Shown here: positions 47,305 through 58,228 of the stretch, piece by piece
Numbering within the stretch: the first letter of the stretch is position 1
Layout of the letters: each line of letters begins with the position of its first letter
Position numbers and translations under genes: made by a program
Origin: Hydractinia symbiolongicarpus
Taxonomy: Eukaryota; Cnidaria; Hydrozoa; Anthoathecata; Hydractiniidae
NCBI RefSeq assembly: GCF_029227915.1
Contig: NC_079877.1
Span: 11,035,351 to 11,099,350 of the forward strand
DNA: 64,000 bases
Reading direction: 5' to 3'
Notes under the pieces: generated by a model
Databases searched by the model: none
Told to the model about the DNA's origin: nothing
What the model saw: only the letters and a program-made list of their open reading frames with translations

Positions 47305-48262
47305 GGTGCAGCACATTAAAGAAAATAAATTCGGGAAAGGTGATCAGAAAAAACAACAAATAGTGCAAAATCTACATCGTCAGACGCAGGTAAATCCTCT
47401 GCAATATGTACACCGTCACCTAATATAAAAATTACCAGAGATTTCCCCTATTAACCACCGAAAACATTCATTTTTCTTTTCCAAAGAAAAAAGTTGGAGA
47501 AAGAAGTCGCTCTTGTCAACACCAATAGTTTAAACCATTCCCTTGGTTGCATTACGATGCAAAGTATACAATCATGGAAGGAAACCCAGGAAATGATAGA
47601 CGTTGCTAACGAGACCAAATCGGATAAATATTTTTGGTAAATTTTTGGATCACAATATTTGTACTCTCTGAACAAAAGTATCAAGATACTATTTAAAGAA
47701 ATGTTGTTTTATTGTAGAAGAACTACTTTGTTCATCACTAACATACTGCCTGGCGGTGAGCGGGATTCGATACACGGTCCCCAGAACTGGGCACCGCAGA
47801 CGAACCCACTACACTACGTGCGGCAATATGTTAGTGATGAACTCAGATAGTTTATCCGGATGGTGTGCATAGGTGAATATTTATCATAGCACATCCGTAT
47901 TTCATTCTCAACAGAGAATGTTTAACCCGATCAGACCTCTGATCATGACGGGCGAGTATAATGCGTGTGTAAATGTTGTTTTCTTTCGATTTCTAAGATT
48001 CTTTAACCATTGTTTCTCCTTTGGCTGGTTACCAAAAATTTACGCAATCAAGTAAAACACTTTTTTAATCCCTTTTACATACTTATTGTTGTCACTTCTT
48101 CCGCTAAAAACAAGTCCCTGAAATCGCTGCAAATGCCGTTTTAGAGGTTCTAGAATGTAAAATGTCTTCGTCGCCCAACCATATGATTAATGGCCAATAT
48201 CATGGCCCCTTCACATTTGAAAACGTAGCGTGGGCCCTGCACAACGTTTACACGGTTCATCT
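47305..48262 (+). CDS. Exon-like segments of an unidentified gene (partial, uncertain)
   Basis: Three plus-strand segments look coding and have plausible splice borders. First, about 47305-47396 (KMVQHIKENKFGKGDQKKQQ, IVQNLHRQTQ) ends at CAG/GTAAAT. Second, about 47491-47637 (LEKEVALVNTNSLNHSLGCI, then SWKETQEMIDVANETKSDKY) follows an AG and ends at a GTAAAT donor. Third, about 48112-48261 (PEIAANAVLEVLECKMSSSP, then NGQYHGPFTFENVAWALHNV) follows ACAAG and ends at GGA/GTGAGA. The first two join in phase 0; the third does not join the second in phase, so at least one exon is missing, or a short one near 47921-47971 is used. The composition suggests a helical, partly coiled-coil protein. Family and function are unknown. 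Confidence 0.35.
47730..47842 (-). mobile_element. Small inverted-repeat element with a tRNA-like core
   Basis: The ends GTTCATCACTAACATACTGC (47730) and its inverted partner closing at 47842 match at 20 of 21 positions. Read on the minus strand, the core resembles a tRNA gene: an A-box-like TAGTGTAGTGG, a paired arm around CCCAGTTCTGGGG, and a B-box-like GTATCGAATCCC. Overall length is 113 bp. Confidence 0.7.
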
Positions 48263-50268
48263 GGGAGTGAGATCAAGAGGGAAAATGTATGCGAACAATT
48301 TTTATTTATTTCATCCCAGGATAAAGCCAAGAAAAACAGATGTAAACACAATTTATTTCATCACAGGCTGAAAAAGCAAAGAAAACGCCTAGTATTAAAT
48401 AAATTTGTAAAGAAATTGTTTCTACTCGTAAGCTTTTTGCGCTGTAGTGAATAATGCTGTCAAATGAAAACTAGGCTTTGCTGTAACAATTATTCATTTT
48501 TTAAGAAAATATAAATATTATCAATGTTTACATTGATAGAAAAAATAAATATGCCGATTTCATGAGAAATTTCGTTCCGCCTGCGCGTATACGTAGTCGA
48601 TGTAGAGTATATTTTCTTGACATGCTTGGTAATAGACCTTTCTCCAACCTCGTCCACAGGGCATTGGTATATTTCTTTATTTCTGCACACTTCAATATTG
48701 TATTTGAAAATACCTCTATTTTAAAAGCTGTTTTAGGCAAAATACTGATTTAATTCCAATAAAATTAGAAAATCCTCTGCAAATAAAGCATTTTGAAGGT
48801 AAATGTTTCTTCTGCAAATAATTTTTCCCTAAAGGTATAATACCTTACTATCCCTCAATAGTACCCATAGTAATAATTTGGGTACTCTTATCAATTATGC
48901 AATAAACTTTAAGTATTGAGTTAAACAAGACGAATTTGTTTTTCGTCAAAATCAAATAGCAAAAGTTAAAAAGCGTTCCGCCACGGAGATGGCCGCACCT
49001 ACAAGACATTTTTTATCTGCAAACGAACACCGGTGTTTTTTTAGCATTCGACTAAAGGAAAGTTTTTAGGCAAGATTTTAGCGAATGAAAATTTTTTTAA
49101 TTTTTTGCGGAATTTTATTTTTCGGATTTTCGCAAAACTTTGGCATAATTTGTTTTAAAAAATATTATTACAAGATCATACAATAAAGACAATCAATGCA
49201 ATATAGTGTCGCATCCGAAATATTGTCTATGGAATGCTGTGTTGAGGATTGTTTATGTCGCTGAAACGAAACGAATGTTCAAACAACGTATGTAGGGACA
49301 AAAACGGTCTTACGCAGCGCAGATACCGACAAAAAATGAGACTGCGGACATCAGGTGGACTGCGGACATTAGTCATACAACTGGAACAATAAAAATATCA
49401 TAAATATCGTTTAGACAGCAACAAAGGTGAAAGAAACCATAAATAGTATAAACAGAAATACTTATATTAAGCAGTAGCTGTCAAAACATTGGAATAAACT
49501 TGTTCATAACATAATAACATCTATATTACTTAATAATTTGTTCTGTAAGGTATGTTAAAAACCTCAACAACAAAAAATAATAGTAAAAACAAAAAAGTAT
49601 TAAAAATAACCATCATAAAAATAGGTACCTTATCGGCAAAAAAAAACCCCGAGAAATTAATAATCTGTGAAAATTTAAGTCACAACCATAGTTTAATCTC
49701 GGTAAAAAAAATTTTTCATTTCACCTTATTCTTCCCTTACCCTTAAAGGACAGTCCCATTTCCTTCTTTCAATCAACACATAGTAAGCTTTTCCAAACTG
49801 ACGTTGGTCAGAAAACTATTTGGTCTGGGAAATCTTAGTAACCGATTACCCAAATTAGTCAATGTTCCACTGATTTTTCAAGCAAGAAGTATTGCAAAGA
49901 AACCTGCAATAATCGTGAACAATCTCTCGTAAGCAAGCACTAAATTGGCGTGCATGGACTAAAATGTAACTACAAATGGATTATTTGTACTTTTTAAAGT
50001 CCTGGGAATACTTATTACTGAAAATACAACAATATGCAGTTAAAAGATCATGCTATAAAAACTAGATACAATTCTAAAATCAAAAGTGTATAAAATTACA
50101 GGTGTATAAAATTACATGCGTATATTAATGTAATCTATGCTATATTTTATATTTCATAGTTCATATTTTAAATTATGTTAACAAATTCAATATAGTACAA
50201 GACATGGTCCAAAATTAACAGTAAATGGAAAACTCTTGACTCGAAAACAACTAACAAGAAATACTTAA
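48263..50268. other. No gene recognised
   Basis: AT-rich. Contains CAACCTCGTCCACAGGGCAT (48648), a variant of the window's GTCCC repeat families, and TTTTGCGGAATTTTATTTTTC-type sequence (about 49100) resembling 25200 and 52310. Open frames at 48490-48753 and 49552-49746 show no domain. Confidence 0.45.
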
Positions 50269-51781
50269 TTAAACCTCTGGCTTATACACCCTACCCATAA
50301 ATAACACAGTATGAGACGATTTATCATACAAAATGAACATAAACGGATGATCAGCCTTAAAGACTGGAAACCTCATGGCACATCTTAAATTGGCCACCAT
50401 AGCTGTTGCAGCAGCAGCTTCTGTCCCTTCTTCATTCACATCTACAAACGCTTTATGTACAGCTGATGAAACATACAAATCTTTTTTTCCACTAACTCCG
50501 CTCAAATCTGCTTTACCGCATGAAAACAAATCAACAATTCCCAAGCTTTCCAGAGTGCTCACTAGATCACAACCATGTGAAAATTTAAACTTTGGAAGAA
50601 AAACCTCTGTTTTAGTTGTACGTAGTGTAACCCAACTTTGAATATTTCGCTCTCCAATGCCATCCTCAAACAACTCTTCTTCAACGGAAGATAAACCACC
50701 AACTTCATTGGGAAGCACAACAACCATTTTGACATCGCATCCAGCATATGGGAGGACTAGGACTTTGTAAGTGGGATTCTGAGAATAAATAAAATCTCCT
50801 TTTTGATACATCATTGATGCTTTAATAGATTTATTGGATGCGAAGTGAAAGTCCATTCCTCTAGTATGGCCTTTTTTAAATTCTGACACCCAATTTCCTT
50901 TAAAATAAATTGCATTTGTAATAACTAAACGTGTCAGGGCAGACACAGTCCCTTCAACCAGCAGGTTGGTGATCTTCCCATGCGTTTTCTGTTCAATCCA
51001 ATCATTTATCAATTTCCGTGAATTTTCAGGATTTTCTATAAAATCCACCAAAGTGGCATCTGCCTTGTAATAATTAAGGAGGATATCCTGAAATATGTTT
51101 TCCGTTGGGTAGCTTGATTCTACCCACATACAATTGGCCATCTCGAAGCCAACTTCTTCAGACTGGTGTAAATTTTCCCAAATCTAAAAAAAAGCTATTA
51201 CGTCACATAAAAAGGGAGTGACACTTTGTTTATATTAACCTGATATAATTTATATTTCTTTCATCTTATTTTGTGTAGGGAAGTTTTGAATTTTGTTTGA
51301 CCAAAATAATTAAAAGGAAAAATAATGCAAAAATACAAGATATAAAAATATATCAATCTTTTTAGGAATTTTGTTAGAATTATATATATATATGAAAGCT
51401 AATGAGGAGTATTGATTATATTTTCTATATCTTCAAAAAAAGTGTTTGCCTCACAGAATAAATGTAAAATATAAACCACTACCAACTGAGGGGCTTTTTT
51501 ACAATACCGGATCATATACAGATACAAAGTAAACGAGAAATGGTAAAAAGAGTTCTCACCTTACAAACACTTTCATGGAATGCAATGCTATCTGGATTGT
51601 CTGAAACTCCTAAAGCATTTTTTATCTGCTCAGCTGTTGTCCGTCGTGACCCACAATATGTCATTGATACTGCTGCAAAAATACTGGCCGGTGAGAAAAA
51701 CATATTTTTGGACGTATTAGATGATGAGATAGCCTTGTATAATAGCCCAGCAAAGTTGTTAATTGATGCTTGTATGTCCAT
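50269..51781 (-). CDS. Intracellular (clade-B-like) inhibitory serpin
   Basis: Two exons, 51781-51560 and 51183-50269, join in phase 0 (GTAAG/GTGAGA; TTTTTTTAG/ATTTGG) to give 378 residues, the usual serpin length without signal peptide. Serpins trap proteases by inserting the cleaved reactive loop into a beta sheet. Visible marks: N-terminal NMFFSPASIFAAVSMTYCGS; the breach/shutter region LVITNAIYFKGNW; and the hinge EEGTEAAAATA (P17 to P7), which is the inhibitory type with small residues at P12-P9. C-terminal DHPFMFIL and VLFMGRV complete the fold. Counting from the hinge, P1-P1' is Arg341-Cys342, so trypsin-like proteases are the predicted targets; SERPINB6 also has Arg-Cys. The absence of a signal peptide suggests a cytosolic or nuclear site. 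A natural substrate is not predictable. The intron is 376 bp. Confidence 0.95.
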
Positions 51782-53871
51782 TTTTTAGTTAGGTCTAAAT
51801 TATGTAATGAACATGTGTTACATACATCAATATAAATCCATATATGGATATACATGGATATACCATAAAGGTTATGCTAGATATAACACTGTGAATGTTT
51901 TAAGGTAGGGACTTACTCCATTATGAATATTCATTCAAGTAAGTGCCTCCTTTAGCTCTAGTAATATATTCAACGCTTATTTTTAAGAGGGGTGCTTATT
52001 TCAAAGACAAAGTGGGCGCTTAATAGAACATTTACAGTAGTGTAATGCATTAAGATTATTATACAATAAAATAGAAAAGATCTAAATTCACATAGCTAGC
52101 TAGTCAGTCAAGGTAAACACGAAATTAGGCAACATGACCTAACTAGGCAAGTTGTTTAGTTAGGCGAGGTGTTGTTAGTTCAATTTTGCAACCTTTAGTC
52201 TAACTAGGTGAATGGAAACTTACTGCTCTAAATATGTGAAATCATTGCGTTTAGCACTACCATTTTTATGTAAATCAAATCTATTTACCTTAAGTGAGGA
52301 AATTCTTTGCGAAAAAAATTTGTGCGGAGTTTATTTTTGCGGATGCGTGACCCAAAAATGGCATATCTTGGGGAATAATTTTTTGCTGAGTGACCTCAAA
52401 AGAGATATTGCGGAATAAATTTTTACCAATGCCAGAAATTTGGTAAATCGAAAGTCGGGAAAAACCTAATTTAGTACCTTAGTGTATGAAAAACATCCCA
52501 TTTATCAAATATCATCTCTCTATTTTTTATCAATATATTAAAAAAAGAATACTAAGCTTTAACAAATGTAAGATCAAATATTGTCACGTACATAATAAGC
52601 CAACCTGTCCTGATTATGTTGCCCCAATTATGTATTATCTGCCCTTTTTTAACCGGGACAAGCTGTCATACATAATCAAGGCGGCGTTTATTATCCAGGC
52701 AGAACAGACCCGTGCCCCTTAACGGCAAGTCAATTTCCCCTACATCAGTTTTTGTCTTCGTTAACTGCAAAATGGTCATAAAATTAGAAAGAAGATCAAT
52801 ATTTTTAATTTATTTCCTAATCTGCAGAAACATTTGTTGAATTTTTTTCATTTATCCTAAAAGAAATAAAGGTGAGACAGTAAAATTCATCTCCATTTTA
52901 TATTTCTACTGGATGATGCATTACCCCTATCCCCCTCTCAACGCCCAATTTGCCAATAACGGAAACGAAAACTGTTTTTCTACTGCCCCTGGAGTGCGTG
53001 ACAAGCCAATAAATTTTGTCATGTCCTAACCAGGTCACATATCACCTAATTAGTCCACTTCCAGGTGCAGAAGACATGTTTTTACGACACAGCTTACAAG
53101 CAGCATAAAATCGAAGCTAACTTTCAAAAAATAACTGCAGTGATTAGCAGTTAGAATGTTTGCTCCTTTACTGTTTCTGGCTTGTAACTCAGGATCAGTT
53201 GAACAGATATACGCCGGCATCACAAAGCGACCAATTTAATAATAAACCAATAAAACTCAGATCAAAAATTTTTCATTGGTTCTCTGTTTATCTAGCTACA
53301 TATTGACTCGCGAGTACTACTTTTTTATGTTATGGGCTCGCACGAGAAGATTACCCAACATTTTTTGCGCACCATTTTTCTTCAAAGACTTCTACGGCTA
53401 ACGACATTTGTAAACAAATCCAGATTGAACGCGACCGGTGCATTTTTAGACCAGTGCATTTTTGATAATCATTTACCAACTTCATAGAATCTCAAGAGCC
53501 TAAAAATGCATACACAAAAGATAAACGTGCCGTTATTTTTCAAATAGTTTGTGCCTAAGAAAATTTTAAAGTTCTTTTATCTACATTTAAAATATTTTAT
53601 TATGGTCATCCGGTCCGGTTAGCTACGAATCAAACCGGATAACTTAGTCGCATAATCGGCATAAATTATCGATGCAATTGTTTTTTTCTTCGTAGAAAAG
53701 TTGATCTTTTGTTCTTTCAATCAATGATCTATTAAAAAACACAATTAGCAAGCAGGTCCAGTCTTGCCATTTAAAATTTAAAAAGACTGTTTTGATCGTT
53801 CGGTCGTTGTTTTATTGCAGGAGGTTGTAAGGATATATCAACAACAAAAAGTTTGGTTATTAAAAGTTTAG
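51782..53871. other. No gene recognised; motif cluster
   Basis: At about 52120-52210 is a run of GACCTAACTAGGCAAGTTG, TTAGTTAGGCGAGG and TAACTAGGTGAATGG motifs like those at 5165-5250 and 2895-2935. About 52300-52430 holds TTTATTTTTGCGGATGCGTG and TTGCGGAATAAATTTTTACC, a TTTATTTTTGCG-type small element. The last 150 bases lead to the CDK-inhibitor-like ORF, and a TTTTATTGCAG acceptor ends at 53820. Confidence 0.5.
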
Positions 53872-54204
53872 ATGGAAAGTTCTTCAAAGGATAATAGTTT
53901 ATCATGCCCTGCACCTCCGGATCGCAGAAAATCAGTTAAAAGAAAAAAATTGGTTCAAGTTCAAGAAAAGAATTACAATGTTATGTCAAAAAAAGTTTGT
54001 CGTAAACTGGACTTTGATTTAAACGAGGAAGAGAACGACGAAACACCAGTAGAACAATCAACTTTTACAGCAGAACTCGAAAACTTAATAAATAAATCTC
54101 TTGAAGAGAATCGAAAACGCTGTATCGAAAAATACAACTTTGATCCAACGTCGGAGACACCGTTGGAAGGAAGGTATGTTTGGAAAAAAGTAGCGGAAAA
54201 GTAA
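53872..54204 (+). CDS. Probable Cip/Kip-type cyclin-dependent kinase inhibitor, short
   Basis: A 110-codon frame starting with ATGG directly after TTTAG, 51 bases beyond a TTTTATTGCAG acceptor, so a 5' untranslated exon is likely. Cip/Kip proteins bind cyclin-CDK complexes through an N-terminal inhibitory domain. Here CRKLDF (43-48) corresponds to the cyclin-binding CRNLFG motif, a helical linker (about 64-86) matches the ELxxxLE region, and YNFDPTSETPLEGRYVWKKV (88-107) matches the kinase-binding NFDF-PLEGxYxW block. A basic stretch RRKSVKRKK (18-26) precedes the domain and could be a nuclear signal. The frame stops three residues after the kinase-binding block, so the segment that follows it in p27 and the C-terminal tail are absent. 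Either this is a minimal inhibitor or a further exon is spliced in before the stop. Strong motif order, but short; a related protein remains possible. Confidence 0.75.
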   Translation: MESSSKDNSLSCPAPPDRRKSVKRKKLVQVQEKNYNVMSKKVCRKLDFDLNEEENDETPVEQSTFTAELENLINKSLEENRKRCIEKYNFDPTSETPLEGRYVWKKVAEK

Positions 54205-57200
54205 ACCCAGTTGTTTAAATAGAATCGTTATGTGAATGTCTTAAATTATTTTTACTATGAAAAGTAAGGTTATTTTTTAGTTTAATTTTAAACTACATAT
54301 TTCAGTCTTCTTTAATATTATTCTTGTACACAATTTTACATAGTAAAAACGTAGTATACCTCAAATAATAACATCATTCAGAAATCGTTTACTTAAATTG
54401 TAATTATCTCAACTTAATAAGGTTAATCCGCTAGCACATATATAGGAAAATATACTCTGAGGTTTTGGCAACAAAACCTTTCCGAATTGTATTTAATATA
54501 AAAACGATTTTATCATCTAACCATCTGACATTATCTCAATGTTTTTTTCTATTTTTGATCAATTTTAATATACACCATTTTTGCCATTCGTCTGTTCAAA
54601 AAAAAAATTGTTTTTTGCAAACTTAGCAAATATCATTTTTTTATTTATCATTCACTCGTACACACAGTTTTGATGGTGTGTTATAGCACTTTTATGTTAG
54701 CTTTAAATAGCATCCACCACTTAAGAAATTTGTTTTAAAATTTATAGTATTTTTATTTAGTTTATAAATATATATGTATTCATGTGATATTCTTAAATGA
54801 AATTAGATTGAACCATTAATCTATTTGAGGTAGTCCCCCAAAAAGGAATTTTTATCCTGAAACACGTCAAATTTCAAAAGTCCTCCCGCCCACAAACAGT
54901 TCTGTTCAGTTTTCACGTATATTCATGCGTGACAAGAAATTCACGCTAATATATAAGTATAGATATTTCTGTTTATTTTTTTACAATAATTTGTAAATAA
55001 AGGAATGAGCCTTTAAAAAGCGTGGATATATAATAAAAATTATTTATGCACAGAAGAACTGTATAAGCATCGAAATAAAATAAACTTGAAGAAAATTTGT
55101 GCTATTAATTTGTTCCCCGCTTTTTTCATGACAAATGCATGTACTAAATGTAACATCGTACGAAGAAGGCATTCTAGGTTTGAAACAACATGGTTCAGAC
55201 GCTAAACGGTTTGAGTGTTTTCAGAGAAGTTGCTTTTCTTGGTACGAAGGCATTTTTTTATGGCGACAAAAAGTGCTTGCACAAGTATGAGTACCCAGAC
55301 GTCTCTTAAATTGATCTAGAGAAAAGATTAACAGTAATAACACCATCTTGACAAAAGACTGTCTGATGTTTAATCAGTGTATATTTGAAATGAAAATTGT
55401 CTCGTTCAGGACTGCCGATTATCATTTTAAGTCATACATTTCGTCTGTAGTCTTAAAATAATAAACGCTTAACATAAACATAAAATGGCAACAAAAATGT
55501 GGGATGAAGAAGAGGTTTTACGTTTCAATAAGTTGCTAATCACTTTGTGTACTGCATTTAAGCCAGTCTGTTTATATAACGGTTTAAAGGTTTAAGTTTT
55601 AATCAAATATTGTAAACATGTTCAAACAGGCTAATGTATTTATTGATATTCACACCAGACTATTTGTTTCACAATTTAAGGTCAGTGAGGCCACCATTAA
55701 ACCTGTTGCATACACTCTTTTTGTAAACAATCTTAAAGTTAACCAGTCGCCGCCACAAAATTTAAACAATTTATAAGCAATTTTGCCGGGGCCAAAGTCG
55801 CAAATAATAGTGAAAAAGATATAAATACTTCGAAAGTAAAAGTTTGCCTATCTATATACACTTTACCTCGAGAAATTGTTAAAAATAACTACAGAGTTTA
55901 ACAACTTTTCCAAGAAAACAGATGATAAAAGCAGAACATTTTTTATATAAGAATATCAAATAAGCTGGTCATTATTCTTATTTATTTAGTGTTCTAAATA
56001 ATAAACCTATTATTTTTAACCTTACATCCTAGCATGATATTCTTATAAAGAACATTCTTATAAAAGTCAAACCGTGTGTTCTAACAAAAAAAGTTTTGAA
56101 ACGAACTTGTAAGATCATTTTAAGCATAATAAGCCAAGTAATTTTATCTTACTGGTTAAAAAAATTTTATTTGACCTGAATTTGTAAAACGGTATGGTTT
56201 TATTTTGACGGGGGCGGATTTGTATGACATCTCATTAGCACTTATCGTTAACCATTTGTTGATAAGTTGAACGACATTTTTAAAACAAACATCAGTATTG
56301 AGTTGGACAATATATCTCGATATAAATCGTAGTTGATTTTTTCATGTAATTAATAATGTCATTAATAGCTATTTTAAGCTATTATGATCTTTCGACACGT
56401 GTATATCTACCACTCCTTTTTATTAGACAAAAAATCGTGACTATAATATTAATAATAATGATATATTTCGGTCATACTTTTAACCCATGTATAGACAAAA
56501 AAACAACACTCTTTTATGTTTAAAACATTCAGATTTAAATTTGTTTTAACTTTATAGCATTTATGGATGAAACTCTGTAAGAAAATCATGCTAAAAATCG
56601 TGTTGCATTCACTTTTCTATTTTCTCTGGTTTTCAGGCGTAATTCAATTTTGGATTTTCTTGCTACCGGAATAGCACAACGGTATGTTGATTGATCTGTA
56701 AGACTTTCTTGTCAATCACACAATGCAAAGGATGCAACGAATATATAGATGTCGGATCATTTTGTTTTTTCACATCGCTTGACATTTCTTTAAAGCTTTA
56801 TATGCGCAAGTTGTTTATAGTAGCATTGTTTGTCGCCATGCCAACAGTCATCAACCATACCCTAGGAGAATTATATTTTAAATTTTGCATAATTAAAAAT
56901 TCGTTAAACATTATAGATTTTTTTTTGTTACTTTTTCGACCTCTCAAGCTCCCTGATCATGAAAGCGACAAAGGATCTTATTTTTGCAACCGCTCAAGGT
57001 CAAGAAGATACTATTAGAAGCGCGATGGACCTAACGTATATCCAGATATTCTTTTCAGAAGACTTTTATACTTGTCCCCGACACAGAGTGCAGCGCCCTT
57101 GAGAAGCAAATAGGCCTGGGGACAAAATCGTAAGGATGCCAGTTTATAAGCCACGTGGAAGGAACCGATAACTCAAGTATATACTTTACAGAAAAGAATT

Positions 57201-58228
57201 TATACTTAAGTTCGCGTGTACAAAATTCGTATGCATTTAATTTCACTGAAGTATAACTCCCTGCTCTCATTCCCGCCAAAATTAAGAATAAACGCAGTCT
57301 ATTGGTCAGAATGACTTATGACGTTAATAAAACTTCAATGGAATGTTTTCTTTCAGATAACGTGTCACAGGGAAAATTCACACGACCAACATGTTTATTT
57401 TATAATCCAATGTTTGATATTATCCACAAAACAATCCTGTTCCGCCACCAAAAAGATAAAAAAACATTAAATAAAAGAAAGACTATTGTCTTTTATTCAC
57501 ATCAAGAAAGGGGTGGTTGTAAGTTTAACATGAGCTAGATTTTACATGGCTTTGAATACTTTTTTAGCGTTGGATTATAACACTTTTTGACCTTGACCTT
57601 CAAATACTTTTCTAGACTTGTTGCTTAAGTTGCTAAGTTCTGCAAAGTGAATATGCTTTTACAGTTTATAGCAGAACTTCCTATGTTTGAAAAACCTGTG
57701 TTTTCAAACTTTATTTTAGGTCTCTTATCACAGTTTAACTTTTCGTACAGCCACTTTCTTATGCAAACATGCATAATTAGAACAATTTAATTGCACTGTC
57801 GACCGGTGTACTTTTTTTCTATCCGGATTATTACATTTTTATGTCCATCCGGATCATTACCATGCAAAGAAAGCTAATAATTCATAACAAAGTTGGATAT
57901 TTTTTTAATAATAAAAAAAATGATACTAGGCTTCACGACTTTTTACCAGCCTTTGAAATTTTGAACTTTTCTTCAGTCAATTTTTTTAAAGGGAATTGAG
58001 AAAGTAAAAACCTAGTTTTCAAAAACAAATATTCTAAAGACCAATATATCTATTTCGCAAACAAAACTACAAAAGTTAATTGTTAAGCTGTTCACTTAGC
58101 TGTAACCGAAATACAAAGGGAGGAACATTAAAAATATGATACAGATAAAAAGTTGGGATGCAAATACGTCGCATAGCCGGTGTTGGTTTCAAGCACATAA
58201 ACCGTCCTATGTAAACAGGTTAAGAGCT
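54205..58228. other. Long AT-rich stretch without recognised gene
   Basis: The first ~900 bases are likely 3' untranslated region and flank of the preceding gene (an AATAAA-type sequence occurs near 54998). A 36-codon frame at 55485-55595 begins in a good context (AAAATGG; MATKMWDEEEVLRF) but has no known match. A hairpin repeat with CTTGTCCCC and GGGGACAAAA lies at 57072-57128. The frames at 56691-57017 and 57302-57538 look like chance. Confidence 0.45.

Noticed and set aside
50375-50641. 88-codon plus-strand ORF
   Set aside because: Antisense of the serpin reactive-loop exon.
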